Shown: positions 32,120 to 43,047, counted from the stretch's first letter. The stretch: 64,000 bases of DNA from Sphaerosporella brunnea (GCA_008704415.1 VXIS01000077.1:62001-126000), one strand, 5' to 3'. The notes: generated by a model not told the origin, from the sequence alone. A program made the numbers and translations.

Positions 32120-32290
32120 GAAACAAAAAAAAAAAAGGTCGCTCAACCACAAACGGTTGGCATACACAATCCGCTCAACCCCGATCCCGGAGAAAAAAAA
32201 AAAAAAGGTAGCGCAACCGCAAACGGTTCACATACCGAATTCACCCTGCCCAACCCCGCCCAACTCTGAGCCCAGAAAAAAGAAAAAAGT
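32120..32290 (+). repeat. Tandem A-tract repeats (T-tracts on minus strand)
   Basis: Runs of A end at 32136, 32206 and 32288. The first two are followed by nearly identical GGTCGCTCAACCACAAACGG and GGTAGCGCAACCGCAAACGG, 70 bases apart. On the minus strand these are T-tracts 110-270 bases after the stop codon of the decayed gene at 32396, matching the 3' signature of other orphan genes. Confidence 0.55.
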
Positions 32291-32395
32291 CCATCAGAAT
32301 CACGGCATTGTGCCTCTGACAGGATACCGGGCTTTGGCAATCGTTACGCCCCACCACCTGACCAAGTTGCCGGAGGTGATCGTCGGGGGCAATAC

Positions 32396-33222
32396 TTACA
32401 TACAGAAATCGCGCTTGCCAGGCAGGACTGTCACCACCACCGGTACCCCCAGGTGACCCTCCATCGCTCTCCAGTCCCTCTGGGTGTTGGCCAACTCCTG
32501 GGAGGAACGGAAGTTGACGCTTCTCGGCGACGGGCGGCCCGCATTTCCGGTAGGCATGTAACGGATAATCACGGCCACCAGGTTCACGCTCTGACTAACC
32601 TGCCTCCCGGGCGGCACCTCACAACCGAAGAAGCCCCGCGCATCGACCAGCCAGATGTTCTCAATGGCGGCCATCCACTGTGCAACGGATCCTTGGGGGG
32701 TGAACGTTTGGTGCAAGGCGTACCGCAAACATCCTGGGCGAGTCCGTCCATTGCATCTCAAAGAAGCCCCACCAGAAACATGGCACAGAGTGCAACGCCG
32801 GCATGTCAACGCCCCCTGTGGGCAGGTTGTTGGGATGCCGGAACCCCCTGTTGCAGTGAAGCAACACCCGGATCAGATTGTACGTGCCCAAATCCTGCAG
32901 ACAGGTTTGGATGGTCTGCCCATTTCTCATCCTTGCCAGAAACTCCAGCACCTTGTGGGAGAGGTGCTGCCGCAGTTGCGTCAGCCCCTGCTGGCCCTCC
33001 GGATTCTGTGGTGGCGCAAGGGACAGACCGTCACATGGTTGGCATCATGTTGCGGCACGTATCCGAGGTGTTGGGTGTTGCCTGGTAGGTATAACGAGTT
33101 CGCCGGGTGCTAGATGGGCAGCAATGGGTTGACCATTTGGCCGAGCGGGCGGTACAGGACGGTGCTCTGGAACTCCGGTGCGACAGGAACCTGGTTTCGT
33201 CCGGGGGGAATTCGGTGGGCCA
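32396..33222 (-). pseudogene. Decayed orphan gene, about 270 codons
   Basis: On the minus strand an ATG at 33222 opens AHRIPPGRNQVPVAPEF, STVLYRPLGQMVNPLLP, then TAG. After a shift a Q-rich segment leads to LRQHLSHKVLEFLARMRNG, LQDLGTYNLIRVLLHCNRG and PCFWWGFFEMQWTDSPRMF. After another shift near 32735 it continues YALHQTFTPQGSVAQWM, AIENIWLVDARGFFGCEV, VNLVAVIIRYMPTG and WRAMEGHLGVPVVV to a TAA at 32396. Each block reads like real protein, so this was a single gene with a folded C-terminal domain. Unrecognised family. Its general build (P/Q-rich N-terminus, globular C-terminus, T-tract afterwards) resembles the intact genes at 29314 and 48319, without detectable sequence similarity. Confidence 0.5.
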
Positions 33223-33645
33223 TGACGAACTGCTGAGAACAGGTTTGTCGGAAGAGAACGGGTTTGTCGGAAAAGAATGGGTGCGTCGCAAAAGAACTGG
33301 TATTGATTGTGGGTTGTTCGGCTTGTTCGACGACTATGTGAAACACGGTTTGGTGCGTTAAGAAAACAATATATGTATGAGGACCCTTGGGCGAGGGAGG
33401 CGACGCGCATGATATCTACAGTACCACGGCAAATTGAGGGGTGAGTTCAGTGGTATGTAGAGGTCTAAGTCTGTTCGGAGCTCGTCCCGGTGTGTCTATC
33501 TAACTAGCATCACTGGGTGTCACTCGTGATGTGACCTAGCCCTACTCCAACTATCACTCTACCCGTTCCTCGCACCCTACACAAATATAATGGCGAAGCT
33601 ATCATTGAACACGACAATGCGCTGAAATATCATGCGCAGCTACGG
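33223..33645. other. Intergenic; short TTGTCGGAA repeats
   Basis: Tandem GTTTGTCGGAAAAGAA-like units at 33242-33295 (about 24 bases, two to three copies). Nothing else recognised. Confidence 0.4.
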
Positions 33646-34200
33646 TTCCGGTTGCTTGAAAGGTGGCTCGTGCTGCAGTTGGGTTTGCGTTTTACAATTG
33701 GGATCCAGTGGTTCTTTGAACGGTGGCTCACGCTGTTTCAAAGGTGGCTCGCAGTTCCGGTGAATTTGCTTTTTACTACGGGGATCTCCCGTCGGTGGTG
33801 GCTCTTTGAACGTTGGCTCGTCTTGTGGTCGGATTTACATTTTATAATTGGGATGTCGCATATCCCGTGTGTATTTGAATGGTTGCTCGTGCTGCGGTCG
33901 CATTTGCTTATTCAATGTGGCTTTCGCATATCCCATGGTTCTTTAAATGGTAGCTCGTCCTGCGGTCACATTTACTTATTCAATTAGGATGTCGGATAGC
34001 CCGTGCATCTTTGAATTGTGGATCATCCTGCGGTCGCGTTTGGTTATTCAATCAGGATTTCGCATATCCTGTGGTTCCTTGGAAGGTGGCTCGCGCTGCA
34101 GTCGGATTTGCTCTTTTCAATTGGAATCCCGTGTATCCAATAAGGATGGCTCGTCCCACAATCGGATTTACATTTTACAAGTGGTATGTCGCATATCTCG
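33646..34200 (+). repeat. 69-bp tandem array (23-codon units)
   Basis: About eight degenerate units, each with a GGTGGCTCG-like block, then CTGCGGTCG-GATTTGC, TTCAATTGGGAT and CGCATATCCCGTG. GGCTCG-type marks at 33746, 33815, 33884, 33953 and 34022 are 69 bases apart, an exact multiple of three. One plus-strand frame is open for 112 codons through the first units (33652-33987), but later units contain stops and shifts. I treat it as a minisatellite, possibly from a former repeat-containing protein. Confidence 0.7.
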
Positions 34201-34606
34201 TTTGTTACCATCGTCATGGCGGTCGCGCTCCGTCACGGACCATCACTGAACGTCCTGACACGGGCGTTTTTGGTCCGCTGCTGCCACTATCACGCCAACG
34301 ACCCTTGCTGGAGAGCCATGGTGAGCGTGAGGCATCCGTCATTTCTATGGGCGTCGTTGTCATTTCTGGCGGCCGTGGAAGCTGAGTGGTGATTTCAGGG
34401 TCTTGGGGAGGCACCATGATTTTGATTTCTTTGACTGGATATTTTCCAGTATCAAGTTAAACTCGTATTCGTCCTCGGTTGTTTTGTTTCCTCCTACTTG
34501 TCTAGCCTTAACTTAATCAATTCCGGTTATCTGCGATTCTTGCCGTATTATCCGGTGGGCATATGGTGTTTGTGATAAAGAGAGTGATATGTGGAATATG
34601 TTCATT
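34201..34606. other. Intergenic, nothing recognised
   Basis: No coding region or repeat recognised between the 69-bp array and the Harbinger element. Confidence 0.3.
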
Positions 34607-34609
34607 TTA

Positions 34610-35625
34610 GGGCCCGTTTGGATGTTTCGGTACTTAAGCGCAACGTCGGTATTCCTCAACTTTAAAGCAGAAATACCGAGGCGCCGTTTGGATGACCTCG
34701 GTATCCAACTTCAAAGATCAGAATGGAACCGGAACCGTGAGGCTCTGCACGCGAAAAGTTATACTGACCTCTGGAGGTCAGTTTCTCTCCGTATGAGCAT
34801 CCATCTCTCGCGTAGACACACAATCTTTTGCGTAATTTCCCGCCAAATTTCCCGCCACCGTCCATTATGCCCCTGCACCAACTCCAGCGATCAAAATTAT
34901 CCACCATGAAACGCAACTACCAGTCCTCTAGAAGCTCAACCTCCGAGTCTGAGTCCGACAGTGACAGTGACAGCGACTGTGAAAGCGAAATCCTCACACT
35001 AGAGATTCTGTGTGAGGTTGGTTTGAACGTGGCTCAGTTTGTGAAAACTGATTACAATAAAGAACCAATGCGACCGTCTGTTCTTTCTGGTGTCGTCTAT
35101 ATAAAGGAGATCCTTACCTGCCGCAATCCAAGACGTGCACTTAAAGTATTAAGAATGTCCGGGCCAACGTTTCGCACGTTGTGCCAGTGGTTTTGCACCA
35201 AAGGCCTACTGCGCGATACGAGAAACGTCACAGTTGAAGAGGAAGTGGTCATGTTTATGGCAGTCGTTGGCAAAGGTAACAGCAATCGAGACACGCAAGA
35301 GACATTTCGCCACAGTGGTCGGGAGAGGCTCAGGGTCGGCGCTGGAAAGACCTTGACGTTGACAGTGCGCTCGGCACTGGGAAGGAGCCCAGCGTAGGGA
35401 GAGGCTCGTCGTTGGAGATAATTGTTGTGTTTGCGGGCGGCCGGGCGTCGGAGCGTCGTTGCAATATGATGTCACCATGGTGGTACTTGGGGGGTTCATC
35501 CAAACGTTCTTCCATCGGTGTCGGTATCAGTTTGTGTTGCAACTACCGATACCGATGGATCGAAAATGTACTACCGATACCGACGTTAGACCGATACCGA
35601 TACCGAGGCCTATCCAAACGGGCCC
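34610..35625 (+). mobile_element. PIF/Harbinger element, internally deleted
   Basis: Perfect 14-bp terminal inverted repeats GGGCCCGTTTGGAT (left) and ATCCAAACGGGCCC (right), flanked on both sides by the TTA target duplication typical of PIF/Harbinger (34607-34609 and 35626-35628). TCGGTA-rich subterminal repeats follow each end. It is 1,016 bp with a truncated transposase. The complete ends suggest it could still be mobilised by an enzyme supplied elsewhere. Confidence 0.9.
34867..35397 (+). pseudogene. PIF/Harbinger transposase, N-terminal part only
   Basis: Frame from ATG 34867 to TAG 35395-35397. A serine/glutamate/aspartate-rich leader (SSTSESESDSDSDSDCESE) precedes the conserved N-terminal region: VYIKEILTCRNPRRALKVL, MSGPTFRTLCQWFCTKGLL, DTRNVTVEEEVVMFMAVVG and NSNRDTQETFRHSG. 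This matches the start of the DDE_Tnp_4-type transposase, where R-x-V-T-x-E-E-x-V and the helix-turn-helix F-x-R-S-G-x-T are characteristic. Right after FRHSG the homology ends, and the DDE catalytic domain is deleted, joined to non-homologous sequence. It cannot catalyse transposition. Confidence 0.8.
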
Positions 35626-35629
35626 TTAG

Positions 35630-36220
35630 TTTGGGGTCCATCGAGCTGCGCTCCACAATGCGTCATGTAATCACCGTTCATCACTCAGTCTGTGGTGAGG
35701 AGGTAATACCTGGAAGGCTTGGGGGGCCAGCATGGCGTTGAACCAGTCTTAAGGCCAACATGCTGTAATCGGCGGTAAATTGTACGGTATTGTACCGGCA
35801 ATAACGCCGTCGCCCAGCGCGCAAAGCGGTACTGTATATCCTGCAGGAGAGGGTTCGAGACTTTGGAAACTCAAACAGACGGAGAGCACGTGAATCCTGT
35901 GCGTGAAGTGGTCACACAAACATTATACCACCGGTTGCAGACCTTGATAGTCATGCACACAGACAGGAAAACAGGACAGCATAGAATTAATGCGTGCGGC
36001 CAGCAGACGAGCGCCGACCGTATCGGATCGTCGGAACAGAGGTTGGCTTCCGGCATGACGTATCGCATGACATACATCAACAAGCCCATGGTTGTGAATC
36101 TCCATCAATACTGACTAGATAACCACGATTATGCAGTCCTAGTATATAGACTATGGGAAATGGTTTTCACGTCTGGGTGGAGTGGATGTTGGGTAGCGTA
36201 GTGCACTGTACAGAGAAGTG
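35630..36220. other. Intergenic; short coding-like frame 35863-36114
   Basis: An 83-codon frame at 35863-36114 (TQTLYHRLQTLIVMHTDRKT, SGMTYRMTYINKPMVVNL) has acceptable residue usage but starts at TTG rather than ATG and has no recognised domain. Otherwise nothing seen. Confidence 0.25.
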
Positions 36221-36225
36221 TTCGG

Positions 36226-36997
36226 CAGTGGGCCCAATAGTCCAGTCAGTCCGGCTTTCAACCTCCCCTGAACCGGACTGTTTGAAACGGGCTTTTGAAA
36301 TTCCGTTCCGTTTGGACCAAACTTTTTCGAGCGATGCCCAGGTGCACACAGGGACCAATCAGGGCAAGAAAATTCGGCTGCCTACAGGGCCCGCCAGGCA
36401 CCTAACGAATCATTGCTCTTACAAACAGGAAAGGACTACATCAAGAACTTATACTGCAATTTCCGCGGCCCGCTATTCCAAATCACCCAGCATTCTTGTA
36501 CCTGGCGAACCTGAGAACCCGCTCCATAAACCAAATCTTCCCTCCTCCAAGATTTCCGACATTGCATCGCTTCAATGGCATCGACACCTAGATTAGAGCG
36601 CTGCTCTGTGATGGTGTAACGGCCTATAGGGGTGTAGTCAGCACTGTACTGTTTGGACATATAAAGCCCGGTTGAGCTTAGCCACTGCAGACTCCGGCTC
36701 ATACCCATGGTGCAATGATTGGATGCTGCCGATGGCAAACGTGCGGGGGATCAACAAGGTTTTTGATTGCAATTGGGACCGCCCATTTTTGTGAGCCGCC
36801 GGGCGAGCCCAACCATGACGGCGATCTGCGCTTTTAGTGTCGCCCTGAATAACGGGGCGCGAGAGGCACCTATCAGATATCCGGGCATTGTGAACATGGG
36901 CCCAAACCTATCAGGCTGCACCAACTGTCGGCCCGACCTGACTCACTCTGTTGGCCCCCGTTTCGACTGGCCGGTGCCCGGACTATTGGGGCCCCTG
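36226..36997 (-). mobile_element. Short hAT-type element family B, copy F
   Basis: Inverted relative to copy A. Ends CAGTGGGCCCAATAGTCC and GGACTATTGGGGCCCCTG. The flanks GTGTTCGG (36218-36225) and GTGGTCGG (36998-37005) form an 8-bp target duplication with one mismatch. Internal landmarks include CACCTATCAGATATCCGGG and GACTCACTCTGTTGGCCC. No coding capacity. Confidence 0.75.
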
Positions 36998-37317
36998 GTG
37001 GTCGGTCGTAATTCACGCAGATAGAACAAATGTTTAACAGCCATATGTTACGTTGCAGTTTCTACGTTGTTGTGCCAGCCAGGCAGCAGGCACGAAAACA
37101 ACTTTGGTGAACGGTGTCTTGCTGTTGTGCACAGGGTAATGGTGCGAAGGGAGAATGGTATGTACAGGATGCGCGGTGTTGACACGATAACCCACAGAAG
37201 CGACAATGAGTATTTCCACCAGCACGTCACTGATCACATCACTCGATAGACCATGCTGAGAGCTTCAGGACGTAGAAAGGCCAGCTGAGTAGAAGTTGCA
37301 AGCAATTGATTTATGCA

Positions 37318-37391
37318 CGCTAAACAACAAAGGGCCGACCAAAATCAACCAAGGCCACAAAGCAACAAACGGCCGAACACAATCAACCACC
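37318..37391 (-). repeat. Two tandem 37-bp units
   Basis: On the minus strand: GGTTGATTGTGTTCGGCCG then TTTGTTGCTTTGTGGCC, followed by GGTTGATTTTGGTCGGCC then CTTTGTTGTTTAGC. T-rich on the coding strand of the gene that ends at 37432, about 40 bases after its stop. Confidence 0.55.
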
Positions 37392-37431
37392 ACATCTTCT
37401 CATTCCTGATCCCACCTTGCGCTGAACTAGA

Positions 37432-38420
37432 CTAATCCTCTTCTCCGCGCTCAGCTTCTCCGCCGCCCAGTCCTGGAACCAAATCCCACAGTGGTCCAAA
37501 CGGCACCCAGCATTGATCATCCTCTTTTCTGGGCAGGCCATGATATGCCAGCTGCGCGGAATTGATAGCGATTCCCGACCACGAACGCGCAGGCCAAATC
37601 GGTTCCGCAATTACCTCGGTTACTAAGAACCTCTTGCACTCACCGGCGCGGGAGCGACGTGTCCGGTTGGCGTACATGCTGACCGTCGCATAAACAATTT
37701 TTCCAGAGTAGCTGAGCAGGGCACTGTCGTCCGGGTCGCGCCGATAGCGCAGGAGGTCTGGCTGTTGGTGAAGACGTTGTTTGATCTCTTTGTCTGCTTG
37801 CAATTATAGTCAACGGATGGTGGATTCAAGGTCGATCCTCCGGTTGCAGCGTGCTCACGCTCCTCAAGCAGACGGCGTAGTTCTTCCAGCACAAGACACT
37901 TTCTCTGGATTTTCCGACGTCGGTCGATAACATTCCACTTATAACTCTCGTGGTTAAATAGCTTGACGACGATTGCGTAGCGCAACAGTCCTTGACTACC
38001 AAACAGATACAGCCGTACCTTTCTATCGAGGTGAACAGTGGTCTCGGAGTTTGCGACGTCAACAACGAGCCACGGCACCTTGTCCTGGAGGAACATCAGC
38101 GAGGAGTCGGGCTGCAGCACGAAATGAAAGGCGGCGTAGTTGCCACCAAGCGGGATCGCTGAGATGTAGCATGGCCAGTTGCCGGGCAAGCAGCCATACT
38201 CGCACAAAACATTGCGAATGTACCACGTGTACTCCCGTGCTATTACTATGGTCGAATCTGACGACGCACGCGCCCGCATCACCTCGCGCTTAGTTTCGAA
38301 AGCGGCGTCGCGTAGGGCAATAAGCTCTCCGACAGCCTCGGCAAGCTGCAGATATAGTGCCGCTTCAGGCGAGGAGGCATAGAACTGGATGTCGGAATCC
38401 ACGGTGGGCACCGTCGTCAT
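37432..38420 (-). pseudogene. Possible PD-(D/E)XK-like fungal protein, one frameshift
   Basis: On the minus strand an ATG at 38420 opens TTVPTVDSDIQFYASSPEAA. There follow LYLQLAEAVGELIALRDAAF, IAREYTWYIRNVLCEYG, PWLVVDVANSETTVHLDRK, VRLYLFGSQGLLRYAIVVKL and a basic helix (KIQRKCLVLEELRRLLEERE). Near 37805 the coding frame shifts, then continues ADKEIKQRLHQQPDLLRYRR, YSGKIVYATVSMYANRTRRS and WSGIAINSAQLAYHG to a stop at 37432. The V-V-D-V-A-N-S-E then L-x-Y-L-x-G...I-V-V-K pattern resembles the core of nuclease-fold proteins of fungal genomes, but I cannot confirm the fold. About 330 codons. Apart from the single shift it is well kept, so the death may be recent or the shift a sequencing error. 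Confidence 0.5.
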
Positions 38421-39688
38421 TTCTTCGGGGTGTTGCAAAGAGTGGCGGTTTGTACAGTTATTGTGATAAGTGGTTCAATGATGGGCGGACACGGACATGG
38501 ATAGCAAAGTGATACCCACCGCTGGCCCAAATTTTGGACACGGTGTTAACCAAGATCCACGAGACGAAGGAAATTGCACCGCAGCATGCGTTGAGCCATG
38601 CACCATATGAATCTGGTAGGCCTCTAACTAGGCGCCACAAGAACCCGGCAAGCAGCTAGCTCCTGCCAACCTCAGGCATATAAAAGTTAAAAGCGGCATG
38701 TCCCTGAGGATCAACGGAGAGTGGCTTGTGTGCCTATCGAGCTCGGGGTTGTTTGCCGTGGTTATGTAGGCTGTTTGGAAGTGTGACGATGTCAGGAGAA
38801 GGCTGAATGCTTGGATACTTCTCCAGGACCCAGACTTTCGTACTGCTGGTTGTATCCACCCAGGTTAGGATATGACCCCGACGCCAGCAGGGTACAACAG
38901 CATAGGTTCAACGCCTAGAGTCCAATAAGATCGCTCTGAAGCGCGCAAAATGCAAAGGAGGCAGAATAAAATTCACCTGTGACGTAGGAACCTTCCCAGG
39001 AGGCCAACCCCGCCAGACGCACTACCCAGCACTCGATGCCACCCAACCCGCCGCTCCAACAATGAGGACCCCAGGGCAGCAACAGTAATGCCCTGCGCAG
39101 GACGTTTGTTCTGTCCAACAGCATCAAATGAACGGGTCAAACCAGGGAAAGGATAATCTTCAATTTCAATAAATGTAAGACGGCGCAACGAGACTGGTCT
39201 GGCTATTCATGTGCGGCACTATCCCATTCAATACACACTCCACGGCCGCGATGTGCTCATGGTCTCCAAAGAGCGAACTCTCGTATTACTCTCCGCCAAT
39301 GAATTACCCCACAGTTCATGACTGACACCAAATAAACGCAAATGGATTCCTCAAACTACGAGGGGTTGGGGGCACTTGAATAGCAGTATTGGGAGCGAGC
39401 ACAATCTCAAAGTGTTTAGAGAACGTTCAAGCCCGCTTTATAGTCAATTTTAGATAGCACTTTGTATGACACTGTTTCAATGCTTCGTTGCTGGTAGATT
39501 GGCATGCTACCCAGCGACAAATCCTGCAAAACCATATTGCTACACATTCCTTTGCTTGGATAGTGCAGATCATAGAAACGACATGTGTACAAAACTTCCA
39601 CATATTGTCGCCGCGCCGCTCCCAAAGTTTGGGACCTCAACAGCAGACCCTCCCTTGTACCCGTGACCGGAGGCATTGTACCCCTCGA
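38421..39688. other. Intergenic, no gene recognised
   Basis: Only short frames without domain, splice signals or within-window homology. Confidence 0.35.
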
Positions 39689-40599
39689 ATGATCATGCGT
39701 CAGGCGTCTCCAACGATCCTCCGTTCTGCTGCCGGCGTCCAGCCCGCTTTCTTCCGTAAACACTCGCCGATTCTCGGAGGGCGCCGCACTGCAGGCTCGC
39801 ATGTCGGCTCGTCCGACGCGAAAAACCTAGTCGAGGCCGCCCGCACTGCTCACCATGAACTGTACAGTCAGCGTAAACTTTGTTACGTGGACAACGATGA
39901 CGTCGAGGCGCTGATGGAGAAGATCAAAGAGACGCTCGACGGTTTGCAGAAGGAAATCAAAGATAGCGAACGGGAACAAGTCATCAGGAAGCAGCTTTAA
40001 CTTGCCAACCAGCAGAGGATGCGAGAGTTGTCTCTTCACAACGACACTTCAGGCGAAAACACCATCACCGACCACAAGCAGCCCAGGCCTAGTCGTCAGT
40101 GCTTGCGATCAGCAGGTCACTTCAGCTCCACCACCCTAAGACTCGATCCGTTCAGGAATCAAATTGAGCATGACCGCACCATGATATCCTTTTCGTCGGA
40201 CCAGCCACACACACCTCCGTCGTTACCCAGGTCGTTCGCAACCACTGTTGGGCCACCCGAGATGTTGCCGACGATGTACCTCGACGGCTACCCCGAACGT
40301 GTGGTCCAAGCGATTGAGTAGGTGAGAGCCCAGCAACCATCCGACTTTAGCGTTTACGAGGACTGAATGGTACGCGCATACAATAACAGTTCAAGAACTA
40401 CTGGCAGGTTGACGTCGAAGACTACACCCATCTCCTTGGAGAGCAAAAGGAGACGCTTCAGCTGAAGACTATGCAGAACAGTGAGTCAAATAGGTATTAC
40501 TTTGTGCCAGTACACTCACATGCCTATGCAGCTTCCCGCGCCGTCTGTGACGCCGTTCACGCGATTCTCAAGGCAACTGGCGACAGCGTGGAATTTTAA
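39689..40599 (+). pseudogene. Intron-containing host-like gene, inactivated
   Basis: ATG 39689 opens a frame with an arginine-rich leader (RQASPTILRSAAGVQPAFFR, suggestive of a mitochondrial presequence) and a charged helical region (DDVEALMEKIKETLDGLQKE). A TAA near 39998 and a TAG near 40319 interrupt it, each where CAA or CAG would be expected. After a one-base shift near 40400 it continues NYWQVDVEDYTHLLGEQKET, then a perfect donor GTGAGT at 40481 and acceptor TATGCAG ending at 40531 (51 nt, with CTCAC before the acceptor). The last exon gives SRAVCDAVHAILKATGDSVE and a TAA at 40599. The splice junction joins in phase. Family unrecognised. Confidence 0.55.
40481..40531 (+). other. Intron in the inactivated host-like gene
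   Basis: GTGAGTCAAATAGG donor, CTCAC branch-like motif and TGCCTATGCAG acceptor, 51 nt. Removing it restores one continuous frame from QLKTMQN into SRAVCDAV. Confidence 0.6.
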
Positions 40600-42794
40600 A
40601 CGGGTCTGCGTTATCAAGTCTTTCAGGTTCAAGCCCTCAAAACATGGCCCGCGTCTTGGACCCCCACTTCCTTGTTACACAAATCGTATGTGTATAGGAT
40701 ACAACCTGTGGCGGGGTTGAGTATGTGTGTGTGGAACCAAGCCTGCGGTTTCTCTTGACCGGTCTCCTATGTGTATAATGTCGAAACTGATTTGCTGGAG
40801 AGCCTGGCACTGCCAATATCTTCCTGGCCGGCTGGTTCTGTACTTGGTATCCAGTAAATGCTTCTGGACGCAAAACCACGTGAAATCATGCTCAGGCTTC
40901 TGCGTTTAGCCCTTCCTCAGTGGTACTCGGAATTAACAAAGACCGACGGGAGGACGGCGGTGAAGAAAATAAACGCAAGGAGCCGCATAACGTCGCAACG
41001 GCAATCTGCACTGAGCGAAAGATTGGTAGTTTGCTCGGTCACAAAGCGGACGTCGCGAGTGATTAACAACGAGCAGAGAACTTGTCTGACTGCCATTTAG
41101 GCAGTTGGACCGGTGATAGTGGTATTCAGCGATACTGGGACACATGACGTGGTGAAGCACTCATGTCCGCCTGCAGGCAACGTTCCTCCTAGGCTGCTGA
41201 CCCACGCGATTGCCGGCTAAGGATTCCCCAGTAAAACGGGTTGCGGACATTCAATGGGAGCATATTTGAGGATAAGCCTTCGGATGAACTCTTTCATTGA
41301 AAGATCGCCACACACCGTTGGTGACGCCCCGTTGGGCTGTGTAATTCATAGGTCTACAAAGGAACGTATTGGGGACTTCGATGTTGGCCCGCTCACGTTG
41401 CCGTGAAATGTCACATATAATGTGCAGCTCCCACCGGCTGCCCTGCCGACGGTGAACATCGTACCTGCCGGTGGTCATCACCGTTATCCACGGTATTGTT
41501 TTGCTCTCCTCGTTGTGAGCTAAGCAGTTGCTCTCATCGCTGGGCCGGTTCGGTCTGAAAGGCCTGTTATACCGAGTGTTCTGGCAACTACCTGTTTTAC
41601 TTTCTGTCAAGATTCTACCCCGATCCCAATTGCGACAGTACGGCTGGCATGGACATTGCCCAGTAACGGTCTTTGGTAACATGAAGAGAATGTCTTGTTG
41701 TAAAACCTACCGTAGCCGGCCCATGCGGGCTGGGTGCGGTGTTGGGCGGCTGGCCTCGCTAGCACTGTGAGTACACGGCGAAGGCGGCCATGAGATGGCT
41801 TTAAAGTTTAAACAAGCTAGCAGAGGTTGCGAACCGCCGTCAAGATCGCAGATATTTAGGGCCAGCTCTGTTCCTGTGATGTATTTGTGGTCTTACCAGC
41901 TTGTGTAGCAAGCGTTCAGAGCGTGTTTGTCCGCTGGCACCGGGATGAGACACTTTATGCGTAAGAAATATGTCAGGATTCCTTGCGCAAATGGGTGTTA
42001 CATGTTTTGGTTTCCTTTCGCTCTGCACCTTCCGGGTTGGTCGCTGCTCGCACCTTAAAATTAATATGGTTCACGTCGATTTGTAAGGGCAAACTGCGCC
42101 AAATACTGGTCCCGACCAGTCTCCGGATCCAACAACCGGTGCTGATACCTGAGTTCTCAATAAGAGACCTAAAAGGCCCGGTCTGCCACTCCGGCTGCGC
42201 GATCCAGCGAGCCAGCCTGCCTCAATGATCAGCCCAGCTTCGAAACCTAGCAGCCTGCGGGCAGAGTCTTTGTGTGCAAAATGTGCAGAGTGATGTCCAG
42301 TGAAGTAACAAGTGCCAGGGAGCCGCCTACCGCACCAGCATCAATCACTCCAGCGCAGCCCGGGGGTCCAGAAAGAATGCCGGTTGTTTCATCTGGCCAA
42401 CGCAGCCAGCCTGTCTGCCTGGATTGTGAGCACACTGACCAATACCGATGGGCGCCTCGTTGTGTCATGAGATTGTGTGATATGCATTCAGACTGGCGAA
42501 ATCTCAGTTCGAAGTGCCAGGAGGCCTCCAGTTTGGACCAGACTCGATCGTTTTGGGGAAGCAGGAGTTTACAGCGACACCTCGACACATCACGAACAAC
42601 AGAATGCGCCGTGCTGCTGATGGTGCACGCGCGCGCCAAGGGCTGGCACACCATCCCCGGTGGTGACGCCCGTACTCATACACCTCAATCGCTCGCACAG
42701 CTTCATCCATCTGACAAATGCGACCATCAGCAGTGTTATTAGAAACGCGGTTGCAAAGAGTGGCGGCTGCCATCCAATGTGCCATCGTCTAATA
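40600..42794. other. Intergenic, no gene recognised
   Basis: No domain or splice signals recognised. A segment of about 290 bases (42148-42437) begins GTTCTCAAT and ends GTGAGCACACTG and may be a degraded relative of the short hAT element at 11477. Confidence 0.35.
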
Positions 42795-43047
42795 TCTCGG
42801 ACCTTTTGGAGAGGAGGTGATTGTGGCTTTGTTGGATCACCTCCCACCACTCCGAACGAATCGTCCTCCACATAACACTCTCGTCCCTACCCAGGGCATG
42901 GCATCATGGGGCCGCCAAGCCCAAGTGCCCGCCAACCACAATCCTCAATCGCCGGGAAACCTCAACCATCCCGACCACAATCTCTCCCAGACCTCAATCC
43001 ATCGCACAACTTGTTACAAACCACCATCACAACCCAGATGTCTCACT
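42795..43047 (+). promoter_or_regulatory. Upstream region shared with the intact polyQ gene
   Basis: Blocks such as CACCTCCCACCACTCC, CACATAAC-CTCGTCCCT, GGCATCATGGGG-CGCCAA and CCAACCACAATCC recur in the same order at 47840-47955, upstream of the paralogue at 48319. The duplicated unit therefore includes the upstream region, which probably holds the promoter. Confidence 0.55.

Noticed and set aside
33652..33987. 112-codon W/L/F-rich protein
   Set aside because: It is a translation of the 69-bp tandem array. Later units contain stops, and there is no start context or promoter.
42148..42437. Possible degraded copy of the 293-bp hAT-type element
   Set aside because: Length and parts of both ends agree, but the interior does not align well by eye and no target duplication is seen; mentioned only as a possibility.
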